From contig CM030363.1 of assembly GCA_017893485.1 (NCBI GenBank), positions 112,091,073-112,155,072 of the forward strand: 64,000 nucleotides of DNA, given 5' to 3'. The notes beneath the pieces are model-generated. The model saw only the letters and a list, made by a program, of their open reading frames with translations. It searched no databases and was not told the DNA's origin. Numbering within the stretch: the first letter of the stretch is position 1; every line of letters starts with the position of its first letter. Positions 1 to 10,290 of this stretch are shown here, piece by piece. The translations under genes were made by a program, and so were the position numbers. This DNA comes from Hemerocallis citrina (Eukaryota > Streptophyta > Magnoliopsida > Asparagales > Asphodelaceae).

Positions 1-1130
1 GACTGGAAGCTAGCATCAGTGTAACCCTTTTAAAAAAACACTTCCTCGACTCCATATACCAAGAAAGAATACTTAGTCCTTCTTAAGTACTTAAGGATGT
101 TCTTGACAGCAGTCCAGTGACTCTCACCAGGATCTGACTGACACTTGTTCGTCATGCTCAAAGCATATGAGACATCTGGACAATTACATAACATGGCATA
201 CATGATAGATCCAATTGCAGATGCATATAGAATCCAAGTCATGCGATCTCTTTCATCATGAGTAGAAGGACATTGAGCCTTAGACAGGCTTACACCTTGC
301 GACATAGGGAGGAATTCTTTCTTGGACTCTTGCATATTGAAGCGTTTCAATACTTTGTCTATGTATGTACTCTGACTCAGGCCAAGCAGTCTCCTTGATC
401 TATCTCTATAGATCTTGATGCCTAATACACAGGTAGCTTCACCTAAGTCCTTCACTGAAAAGCAATTTCCTAGCCAAGTCTTTACATACTGTAAGGTATG
501 TATGTCATTCCCGATGAGTAGTATGTAATCTACATACAACACCAAAAATACAACTGTGCTCCCACTAACCTTCTTGTAGACCCAAGGTTCAACTTGGTTC
601 TTGATGAAACCAAACTCTTTGATTGCATCATCGAAACAAAGATTCCAGCTTCTAAAAGCTTTTTAATCCATAAGTGGATTATTGCAGTTTACACACCTTT
701 CCAGCATCCTTTGGTGTGACAAAACCTTCAGGCTGTGTCATGTACACATCCTCGAGAAGATTTCCATTTAGGAAAGCAGATCCATCTGCCAGATTTCATA
801 ATCATGATATGCTGCAATAGTAAGCAAGATCTGAATGGATTTAAGCATGGCAACTGGGGAAAAAGTCTCATCATAGTCTACACCATGAACTTGCTTGAAA
901 CCTTTAGCCACCAACCACCCCTTAAAGGTATGCACATTACAATCCATGTCAGTTTTCTTCTTGAACCCATTTGCACCCACAGGTTTTACCCCTGTAGGTG
1001 GGTCTACCAAGGTTCATACTTGGTTGGTATACATGGATTCCATCTTAGATTTCATGGCCACAAGCCATTTCTCAGAATCTGGGCCTTTTACATCTTTCTC
1101 ATAAGTCGTAGGCTAATCCTGATTTACGAG
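1..1130 (-). pseudogene. copia reverse transcriptase fragment (element C)
   Basis: Reading leftwards, the N-terminal RT part lies at about 1010-768 (LVAKGFKQVHGVDYDETFSP, the copia VAQGFxQxxGxDYxETFSPV block). The catalytic core follows at about 700-500 and the C-terminal part (YASAIGSIMYAMLCNCPDVS) reaches position 30. The catalytic YVDD box reads YVDY (about 545-520), so the second metal-binding aspartate is lost. In-frame stops and frame changes separate the pieces, for example near 665. The sequence continues past the left edge, where RNase H is expected. The protein would have copied element RNA into cDNA; this copy cannot. Confidence 0.9.
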
Positions 1131-2066
1131 TAATATATCACCATGTCGAGTCACAGGAAATCCATATCTCGGGTTGATGAGGTATCCTACTAGACTTATG
1201 TAGACCTTGTGCTACTTGAGTAGTGGTTGTTCCATTTCCACCTTTGGTTTGCTGCTACTTTGCAAAGTTTGAATTTCTTCAAGTTCTATTATTTTCCCAC
1301 TGGTTCTTTTGGAGACAAATTCTCTCTTTAGGAACACAACAATCCGTACGACAAACACTTTACCTTCGGTCGGATTATAGAAATAGTATCCCCTAGTTTC
1401 CTTGGGGTATCCTACAAAGATACACTTATCAGATTTGAGACCAAGTTTATCAGGGACTTGGCGCCTTACATAGACTTCACAACCCAAAATCTTCATAAAA
1501 GACACACTAGGACGCCTCCCAGTCCATATCTCATATTATGTCTCTTGAACCATTTTAGATGGAACACGGTTAAGTGTAAAAACAGTTGTTAATAGAGCAT
1601 GTCCCTAGAAGGAGTTTGGAAGATCTGCATGACTCATCATTGATCGGATAATGTCTAACAAGGTTCGGTTCCGCCTTTCAGAGACACCATTCCATTGCGA
1701 TGTTCCAGGGGATTGAGTTGAGATATTATTCCGCACGCTTTTAGATGGTCATTAAAATCTTGGCTTAGGTACTCACCACCTCGATCTGGTCAAAGGGCTT
1801 TAATACTTTTACCAAGTTTGTTTTGCACCCCATTCTTGATTTCTTTGAACTTTTCAAATAACTCTGATTTGTGTTTCATCAGATACACAAATCCATATCT
1901 ACTGAAGTTATCAGTAAATGTAATGAAGTACTACAAACCTCATCTAGCCAATGTGTTGAAAGGTCCGCAGACATCACTATGTATGTCATAAAAGATCATT
2001 TGCCCGTTCACCTTTTGCAGTGAATGAAGCTTTTGTCATTTTGCCCAACAAACAAGGTTCACATAA
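1131..2066 (-). pseudogene. copia integrase fragment (element C)
   Basis: The minus-strand reading begins at the A1 insertion point with CEPCLLGKMTKASF, the end of the integrase zinc-binding region. It passes through a core segment (DRGGEYLSQDF near 1790-1740) and ends with the C-terminal block at 1505-1212 (GCEVYVRR, CIFVGYPKETRGYYFYNP), which is diagnostic of copia integrase. Several in-frame stops interrupt the core between 1510 and 2060. The upstream half of the protein is at 11154-11400, on the other side of nested element A1. The family inserts element cDNA into host DNA; this copy is inactive. Confidence 0.88.
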
Positions 2067-2281
2067 TGTAACCCCTGTTTTTTGTTTTCTGTATTTTGGG
2101 TGTATTTTCTTTTTCGTGTATTATCTGGGTTTGGATTCTTTATAAATTTTTTCGTTTCCTTAAATTCATTTTATTTTAAAAATATTTTGTATCTCCTGTT
2201 AAAATTCATTCTTTTCATTAATTGTACTTATTGTTATTTTCAAATGAGTCTTATACTATAATACAAATCATATTATTTGTG

Positions 2282-2298
2282 TTATTATTATTATTATC

Positions 2299-2339
<41 letters not shown>
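2282..2339 (+). repeat. (TTA)n microsatellite in A1, A2 target
   Basis: This is a nearly pure run of TTA/ATT triplets in the early part of LTR A1. A2 inserted at its right edge and duplicated attat (2335-2339 and 7407-7411). Copy A4 has a related TTATTA tract at 30302-30355 in the same LTR position, so the tract is an old feature of the family. Confidence 0.9.
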
Positions 2340-2340
<1 letters not shown>

Positions 2341-3266
2341 GTCACGCCCCACTTCTCAAAAAGAATACGGAATACGGATATGCGACAAAAGCCTAGCGAA
2401 TGATTTTCATCATCCATAATCTTTTCAGGAATCTTTACAACATCTCACAAAACAATCAGAGTCAGAAGCAAAAAATATCAACCAACATGCACATATGAAC
2501 CAAAATACAAACAAGAATACTTGAAATAAAATATATTAAATCTCAAATAGTCATGATCTGAATAAGTCAACAAAATCTTGGGTCACACTGCCCAAATACA
2601 CAAATAAATCCAAGTATCAAAATACAATTGTTCAAGCAAGCTACAAGAAATAATAATAATAAAATCCAGCAGTAATACTTCATGTCACCAATACCGTCTG
2701 GAACCTGTTCCTCAAAATATGCAATTCAACAATTGCAGGAATAAGGAAAAGAGAAAATAAGTACCCGTCAATTGCAAGTTACGGGCCGCTTGTAATGCAG
2801 GATACAAGTACATGGAAAAACTAACTAACAACATGGAATAAGCATGATATCAAAATAAACAACTAGCAAGGCAAGGTGATCAAGTGTAAATGGCATGAAT
2901 CAAGTGTCAAGTAAACAAGTATCATGTAAACAAACATCAAGTGTCAAGTATCATGTAATCAGGTATCAAGTGTCATGTATCAAGTGTCATGTATCATGTA
3001 GTCAAGTGTCAGACAAGCATGTATCATGTTCAAGTATCATGTTCAAGTTTCATGTTCAAGTATCATGTATCAAGTCATGTAGTGATTACTATCTAGGTAA
3101 CACTTCATGCGCCCCATATTATAACACATGGTTGCTACATACAATCAAATTACGTTTAGGCCTAGTGGTGGGTTTCTATAGGGCCGTGTATTCAGGCGTC
3201 AAGTCAAGTAACAAGTAACAGGTAAACAGACACGAATCATGTAGTGAAGTCGTGGCAACAGAAACA

Positions 3267-3540
3267 GGCATGAATCATGTAGTCAAGAAACATGGCAACA
3301 AGTAGTAACAGGCATGAATCATGTAGTCATGAAACATGGCAACAAGTAGTAATAGGCATGAATCATGTAATCACGAGACATGACAACAAGTAATAATAAC
3401 AGCCATGAATCATGTAGTCGTGAGTTCATGGCATAATATAATAATAACAGGCATGAATCATGTAATCATGAGTTCATGGCAGAATATAATAATAACAGGC
3501 ACGAAACATGCGAGCATGAAACATGGCAACAAGTAATGGG
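3267..3540 (+). repeat. Minisatellite of 44-48 bp units in A2
   Basis: The motif GGCATGAATCATGTA recurs at about 3267, 3311, 3355, 3402 and 3450, with a weaker unit at 3498, so the spacing is 44-48 bp. The units also carry CATGGCAACAAGTA. The array sits between the GCCGGGGTTAAGGG-type block (about 3590) and the block conserved between family A copies (3065-3195). Other copies hold a different short repeat in this interval. Confidence 0.85.
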
Positions 3541-5079
3541 ATCACGGGCCCCCTTATGAGTACACATACCTATATTATCCACTACTAAGGTCTTTCCCTT
3601 AACTCCGGCTTATTACCTTTTATTATTATTAAATATGCATGTACGTGTCACAAAACAGAGTAAGAATATCATGTCATGAACAAGTAACAAGTTCAGGTTG
3701 CAGGATAAGCATGTACGGGTGCAAGATAACACATAAAAGAACAAAATAACAAAATCTCAAGTTCACGGCAGCAAGACCATACTGTAGTAAAACTGAAATT
3801 TCCAGTGTTATAAACATGCAAAACTGAATCCGTCAAAACGTCTAGAAAATAGACTCCCAACCGAATCCAGCGAGTATAAATAAGTCATATAGTAATTCAC
3901 AAAATAATAACTCAAAACTGATTTGAATACATAAAATATGTTCAGCCAGAAATCAGAAAAATCGAATTCAAGAGCAGGAAAATAGCATGAAAACTCATTA
4001 AATAAATTCATGAAAAATCTGGGGTATTCCCCTATATGTCTAGTATCAGAATATAAAGTTTCAGAATTTTTCAATAAAATTAGTTTATCCAATAAAAATC
4101 CGAAAACATCAAGAAACAATAGTTTGGCAAATCTGGAATTTCTCAACACAGCTGTACGAAAATTGTAATATCTCGCAAACCGTGAAATGAAATCCAAATC
4201 CGCCAAAGGGAGATGATAATAAACAATACAAACTAACTTTCATATTTCACAAATATTTTTCATACAGTGAAAGGAATCAGGATGAAAATACATTTCTTTA
4301 CAGAACAACGAGCAAAATATAGCAAGTACAGTCTTTATAAACAAGCATGAAACGGCATATAAAACTCATCAATAAAATCTACCAAAATTCTAGGTAATTC
4401 CTAATTAGATATAGAAAAACTGACCAAAACTTCAGATCAAAATAATGTGTCTAACACTTGTATCGAAATAATTTAGTCATCAAAATTATCAAGAAACGAA
4501 ATCTGAAAACGAATTACACCTCTGTAGTAAAACAGTCATATCTCACACATAAGAAAACGAAATCAAGCTAGGTCAGAGGGGTTGGAAAGAAGAAGATTTC
4601 CTTTACAAATTAGTTTTATACAGAAATTAAGATTATGACCTTAATATGGTTTAAATTACTGATAAAGACAGAATATCGACAAAACACAGAATTTCCTCAA
4701 AACCAAAATCACCATAGATTCAACGAAACTTAATCCAAACACAACCAAACATGAAATTGAGTCTACCAAGTGTCCAAACATCATGAAATAGGGTAATTAA
4801 CATATCCAAGGCAAGTCTATCACATGAATCTCAACAAATACCCAAATTCTCACAAAAATCCCACATACATGATCAAATCAAGAACGTGCAAAACTTTGTT
4901 GTTCCATGTCAATCTTGTGTCGTGAGTCAACTATGGTCAATTAGCAATATAGAGACAAACTCATCAATCATACATCACACACGAGTTGTTTCTAGAACCC
5001 AACTACACTACAAGCAGTATTTTTGACTTGTATTATACAAAGGAATTTGAGTACAAGTTACTTGTCTTAACCGAAGACG

Positions 5080-5870
5080 AGAATGACTCCAAACAAGATT
5101 AACGGGAACGGATTTCCGGGGCACGAACACAATCAAATGAACACAAACGTAAACCAAACACTCCAAGAACGAACTTTCCAAAGCACTTGCACGGAGATAC
5201 ACGTGCACACCACGAACACAACAACAAAAGCAACAGCAAGACCGAAAGCAACCACAACAACAAGAGCAACCACAACCAAAGCAACGGAAGGCTGGCGCTA
5301 GGGCTGCTTGCTGCGTCAGTCGGAGGGGCACGGGTGAACGGTGGCGGCCGGGGCAAGCACAGCGATAATGCTGCCGCCTCATCGCCGAGAGGCAGGGCAC
5401 AGGGGCAAAGCTGCAGTGGCTCTGCTGCGTCACGGAGACGCCGATGCCGGGAGAGAGCTGGAGGACGATGAGCGAGGGCTGGCATGTTGCTGGCATCGGA
5501 GAAGAGCAACACAGGGGATAGGGCATCGAGGGGAGCTCGCGACGTGACACAGGAACGAGGGGGTCAGGGTGGAGCAGTTGCTGTGGCGGCTAGCTGTAGG
5601 AGGAGGAGGAGCAGGGAGTCTAAGCGCGGCAGGGGGGAGGATGAGATGCGGCAGTGGGGTTGCTGGAGCAGGAGGGCGTGACTGGGGAGGACAGGAGAGG
5701 TCGGGGGTTGGTTGAAGGCGGCTGGGGGAGCCGGAGGCTGATGAGAGGAGGACGGGGGGTTTTAGGAGGTTTGGGAGAGCACCCAGGGATGAGGAGGAGG
5801 AGAGCGGGAGGTAGACGAAGGGGCGGCTGGGGTTTGTATGAAGAAGGGGAATAGTCAGCAAGAAAGGTGC
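5080..5870 (-). other. GC-rich leader segment of LTR A2
   Basis: Just past the conserved CAAGTAACTTG block (minus strand, near 5057) the composition changes from AT-rich to strongly GC-rich until about 5870. Overlapping reading frames occur on both strands, but they are low-complexity (Pro/Ser/Arg or Leu/Ser/Cys runs) and have no match in the leader of other copies. I read this as an untranslated leader downstream of the LTR promoter. A captured host fragment is possible but unproven. Confidence 0.6.
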
Positions 5871-6159
5871 ATGGGTTAAACAGATGAAGGCTAGGGTTAG
5901 GCAGTCGGTAGGGATACAAACATGGTTGGGTTTCGGGTGTGGGGTAAAACAAGGTAGGGGTTTAGGGTATTAATGTAGATGGGTTAACGGGTATTAGGTC
6001 GGATTATATTGGGTTTGGGCTTGGGTAGTTAGGTGGGTAATGAGATAGGAATAAATGGGTTATTGGTTATATGGGTTAATGGATAATGGATAATGGATAA
6101 TTGGATTTTGGAAAAATAAAATAAAATAACAAGTAAAATATACAATTAGGATTTTATAG

Positions 6160-6320
6160 AAATACTACTAATAATAATAAAATAATAACAATAACAATAA
6201 TAATAACAATATTAAAAGTAATAATAATAATAATAATACAAAAAAATGATAAAAATAATTAATAGTACTAATAATAACATCAGTAATAATAATAAGAGAA
6301 ATAATAATAAAAATAAGAAT
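6160..6320. repeat. AT-rich (AAT)n tract in A2
   Basis: This is a degenerate run of AAT/TAA triplets. It corresponds, in the inverted copy A2, to the TTA tract at the start of A1. No other signal is visible here. Confidence 0.8.
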
Positions 6321-6499
6321 TGTATTTCAATATAAAATCATAGAAATAGTTGCAAATAAATTTATTGATCGAAAACAGATTTTAATAATAGGTCCAATAG
6401 TACAATTTGACAAAAGAAAGTGAAAACCAAAAAAATAATTTGCAAAAATTTTAAATATAGAAAATACACAAAAATATATTTTTGGAAAAACAGGGGTTA

Positions 6500-7401
6500 G
6501 AGCATCCACAGTCGTTTGCTATAATTCTCGTATTCTCATATTTTGAGAAAAATATGAGAATTGAGCCTCTGCAATCGTTTGCTATTTTCTCAAAAAATAG
6601 CAAACGATGCACAGTGAATTCTCATATATGAGAAGTGGAGAAGCGAATATAGAAAAATAGAGGATGAAACATGATGTATCGTTCCAAAGATAAAATAAAT
6701 TTTTATTATAGTCGGACGGGACTAGTTGTCTCATCCCGTAATAATTATTTTTTATTTATTTATTTATTTTTTAAATGGGTCGGACGATAAAAGATGTATC
6801 GTCCTTCCCGAGTTGTAAAAAAAATTTGGTATTATCCTCCAACGTGACATCATGTCCCGTTTGATCACATATGTGATCGGTCGGGACATCATGTCCCGTC
6901 CGAGGTCCATTTTTTTTTGTTTCCCACTTTACCCCTCCAACCTTCCAATTTATACAACAAAACAAGGGGGTAAAATGGACATTTGGCATGGAAAGGGTGG
7001 GAAACATAAACTTCTCCTTCACTCAAAGGTAAAACAATATTCCCACGCCACCCACTTTAATCCCTAAATGAAGGCATCCACTATGGACGGGACATCATGT
7101 CCCGTTCTAACTTTTTTTTTTTTCAATAATTATTTGCGGACGAGACAAGGTGTCTCGGCCCGCTTAAAAAAAAGGACCGATGCTACATGATGTCTCGTCG
7201 CAGGCAGTTTTTGAAAATTTTTTAAAGCGACGATACAAGGTGTTTCGTCTTACCGATTTTTTTTAAGTGACGATACATCTTGTATCGTCCCACACAAAAA
7301 TAAGAAAATTTTGAGAAATTACCATTGCAGACGATGCAATCTGTTCTATTTCTATTCTTTTCATTTTGCCAAAAAAATAGGAATTGCCATTGTGGATGCT
7401 C
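6500..7401. mobile_element. PIF/Harbinger-type MITE, 902 bp
   Basis: The terminal inverted repeats start GAGCATCCACA on both strands (6500-6510 and 7401-7391). They are flanked by the 3-bp duplication TTA (6497-6499 and 7402-7404). A TWA-type duplication and this kind of TIR are typical of PIF/Harbinger elements. Removing the MITE restores the LTR end CAGGGGTTACA of A2. There is no transposase, so it is non-autonomous. The interior is unusual: hairpins near the left end, including a 13-bp stem CGTTTGCTATTTT / AAAATAGCAAACG at 6576-6606, then an array of palindromes (separate entry). Confidence 0.9.
6660..7290. repeat. Array of covarying palindromes in the MITE
   Basis: About ten related inverted repeats share the plan GACGRGACA-NNN-TGTCYCGTC. 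The clearest are 6782-6804 (GATA../..TATC), 6882-6898 and 7087-7105 (GGGACATCATGTCCC core), 7141-7157 (GAGACAAGGTGTCTC), 7230-7250 (GATACA../..TTTC) and 7269-7289 (a perfect stem GACGATACA / TGTATCGTC). Weaker copies lie near 6668, 6713, 6842 and 7178. A perfect 16-bp palindrome GATCACATATGTGATC lies at 6863-6878. The stem bases differ between copies, but the two arms change together. Confidence 0.85.
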
Positions 7402-7814
7402 TTACAATTATTATTATTTTGAAGTACAAACCAAGTGCATTATTTGTATGTGACTATCCTAATTGTTTGTGAAAAGTTAAATATTAATCTAATTGTATTT
7501 TTCAAATTAATTTTATCAAACTCTGTAAAATATTGTTTTGCAACCTATGAGAAATTAGGAAATTTGTATTTTATAAATCCTATTTATTTTTCTTGTTGGA
7601 TTTTAAACCCAATAACCCATTACCCACATTTCTAATCCTATATAAAACCTAATACCCCAAACCCCAATCCTATTAAAAAACTCATTTCATCTTTTCCTTA
7701 AACCCTATACACAGTAAAAACCCATTAGCTTCATCCATACCCATTTGCTATACACCCCAAACTCGTTAACCCATCTAAACCCGTTTACCCTCATCACCCT
7801 CAGCCGCCAACACA

Positions 7815-7850
7815 CCCCTAACCCTAACTCTTCTAACCCATATAAATATA
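7815..7850 (+). promoter_or_regulatory. Telo-box-like motif and TATA box of LTR A1
   Basis: CCCCTAACCCTAAC at 7815-7828 resembles the plant telo-box (AAACCCTAA) and is followed by TATAAATATA at 7841-7850. The 200 bp upstream are full of ACCCATT/ACCCTA words. The same pairing occurs in the other family A LTRs, and it precedes the GC-rich leader, so it is the likely U3 promoter. Transcription from it is inferred, not shown. Confidence 0.6.
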
Positions 7851-7899
7851 CCCCGGCTGCTTTACCCTACCTATACTCACAGCAACCCATCAGCCGCTC

Positions 7900-8560
7900 T
7901 CTCTTTCATCCTGCTCCCGATCCTCCTTCCCATCCCTGTGCTCTCTCTCTCTCTTCCTGCGCCTTCCTATAGTGCCAACACACCCGTGATCCTCCTTCCT
8001 GTCAAGCGATGCCAGCAGCGCCGGCAGCTACGTCAGCCCCTTATCGGCCAGTGCCTCCTCTCGACCTCTCTTCCTCTTCGTCTCTGTCCCCTACCAGACT
8101 TCGCGACCTCCCGTAGCTTCACCTCTTCAGCCAGCCCGTGACCTCCACCTTTTCCTGTGTCTCCTCCTACCGTCAGCCTCGCCCTAAGCGCCGCCAGCCA
8201 CCGTCGGAGCCAAGCCAGAGCCAAGCTTTGCTGTTAGGTTGGTTTTGATCATCTTTGATTGTGGGCCGTCCGATCTCCTCTTGATCATCACGATCATCAA
8301 CTTCCTTTGATCGCAGCCGTTCGATCGATCGATCTTGATCACCATCATCTCGACCTTGATCTCTTTGATCTCAGCCGTCCGATTTGATTTGATTTGATCA
8401 TGATCATCATCAGTCTTGATCTAACCGTTCGATTGTGTTCGTGATCATCTTGTTCGAGATCCATTCGTTCGTTGTGTTCGTGCTCCGGGAATCCGTTCCC
8501 GTTATTCTCTTTGCATCATCGTTCCTATCGTTGTCTCTAAGGCAAGTAACTTGTATTCTT
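7900..8560 (+). other. GC-rich leader of LTR A1 with GATC-rich block
   Basis: This is a C/T-rich then GC-rich segment downstream of the TATA box. At about 8246-8445 it becomes a cluster of GATC, TTGATC and CGATC words. It ends in TTCGTGCTCCGGGAATCCGT followed by the family-wide AAGGCAAGTAACTTGTA block (about 8538-8555). A similar GATC-rich block is found in A6 (54770-54950) but not in A5. Short open frames here are not conserved. Confidence 0.6.
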
Positions 8561-10059
8561 TTCTTTGTGTAATACAAGTACTAAATACCGCCTATAGTGT
8601 AGTTGTGTTCTAGAGACAATTCTTGTGCAAAAATCCTGTTATATCTTGTCTCTATTATGTTGTCCTGCCTGTAGTTATCTCATTACACACATGACATGAA
8701 ATAACATAGGGATGACCACTTCTTGATGTATACATGCATGTTGTTCATATGATATCGTGTGCTTGGTTGTGTTAGTTGTAGTATTCTTGTTGTAGACGTG
8801 TTAAATACCCTATACTATGTTGTTTGGACATCTAGTATACGCTATTTTATGTTTGTTATGATTTGGATGAGTTTCATATGACCTATGTGGATTTTATGCA
8901 TAAAGAAGATTTCAGTTTTTGTTGTTACCACGTTTTTGTTCAGTATTTTAGACTCTATTAAGGTTAGTATATAAAAATTATTTGTGAATATGAATTATAG
9001 AGAATTCTGTCTACTTTCCAGGTTTTCTGACAGATCTCAGTTTCGATTTATGAGTTGCAAGTTATGACTATTTTACTGTAGATGCGTTTAAAATTCCAGA
9101 TACAGTTTTATATGAATTCTGTATAGTAAATTATTTTTCTGTTGATGTTAAAGATAATATTTTGATCTAATTTTTTGCTGGTTACAACTAGACTTGATTG
9201 GATTAACCCCTAATTTTTATGGATTTAATTGATAACTTTTATAAACCATTTTGTGCTTGTGTACAATTACTATATATGCAGAATTTTCATACTGTTCAGT
9301 AAAGATACATAATTTCAACCTGATTCTATTTGCTTTCTATAAAAACTTTGTAAATATGAATTATATCCTACTGTATTTATTTTATCACCCTTTTGACGGA
9401 TCTGGGTTTCGATTTATATTTTGTGAGATATTTCTATTTTAGTACTGCGGTATTTATGATTCAGATTTACAAAACTGCTGTACCTTGCTGCTTTCTAATT
9501 TTTATTGACTATTCTATCTATGTTGGAAAATTATGAAACTTTATTTTCTGGTACTAAACATACTAGAAAATACCCCAGATTTTTCTTGGATTTAATCAGT
9601 GAATTTTCAAACAGTTTTCCTGTTTAAGAATACCAACTTCTGATTTCTGGCTGAACGTGTTTTCTGGATTCAAACCTGTTTTAAGACTCATTTTTGTGAA
9701 AAACCATATGACTTATATATACTTGATGGATTCGGCCGGGAGTCTATTTTCCAAATTCTCTGACGGGTCAAGGTTTGCATTTTTGTAGCAACGGGATCCC
9801 AGTTTTAATGTAGTACTGTCTTGCTGTCCTGAATTAGAATTTTCGTTGTTCTATCCTTTTATGTATTGCCTATCACCTGTACATATTTATCTTTCAATCT
9901 GAACTTGTTACTTGTTCATGCCATGTTATTCTTGCTCTGTTTTGTTCACATATATTCCTATTTAATAATAATAACAAGTAATCAAGCCGGGGTTAAGGGT
10001 AAGACTATAGTAATGGACAATATAGGTATGTGTATTCGGAAGGGAGCCCGTGTTTCCCA

Positions 10060-10290
10060 TTTTTATCTTTGATTCATGTTTATAAATGAACCTATTGCAC
10101 TTTTATGTTTGATTCATGAATCCGTGGATTCGTGAACCTGTTGTACTTTCTGCTTTGATGCATGGACCTGTTGGTTCGTGTACCTGTTGATGCATGGATC
10201 AGTTGATTCGTGTACCTGTTTGATTCATGAACCTCTTGGTGCATGAATCAGTTGATTCGTGTACCTGTCTACTTCATGAAACTATTCCTG
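10060..10290 (+). repeat. Minisatellite in A1 (TTCATGAACCTGTTG-like units)
   Basis: Degenerate units combine GATTCATGAACCTGTTG and GATTCGTGTACCTGTTG, repeated at about 30-40 bp. The array lies between the AAGCCGGGGTTAAGGG block and the conserved GAGTACACAGCCCTATAG block. A5 and A6 carry a related GTTCATGAACC repeat here. A2 and A4 carry different repeats. Confidence 0.7.

Larger units (their letters stand above)
2340..7406 (-). mobile_element. Solo LTR A2 (family A), inverted inside A1
   Basis: Read on the minus strand it starts TGTAACCCCTG (the complement, CAGGGGTTA plus CA, is split by the MITE) and ends GTGGGGCGTGACA at 2340. A perfect 5-bp duplication attat flanks it (2335-2339 and 7407-7411). 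About 4.16 kb remain after removing the MITE. It is homologous to A1 along its length in the opposite direction, so A1 and A2 form a large imperfect inverted repeat. It has its own minisatellite (3267-3540), GC-rich leader (about 5080-5870) and AT-rich triplet zone. Short reading frames inside it are not conserved between copies and are not genes. Confidence 0.92.

Noticed and set aside
2895..3218. A 107-codon frame rich in Val/Ser/Cys
   Set aside because: It is the translation of repeated ATCAAGTGTCAAGTATCATG-type sequence in LTR A2.
5008..5861. Overlapping open frames up to 180 codons on both strands
   Set aside because: They lie in the GC-rich leader of LTR A2, are low-complexity, overlap each other in several frames and are not kept in other copies.
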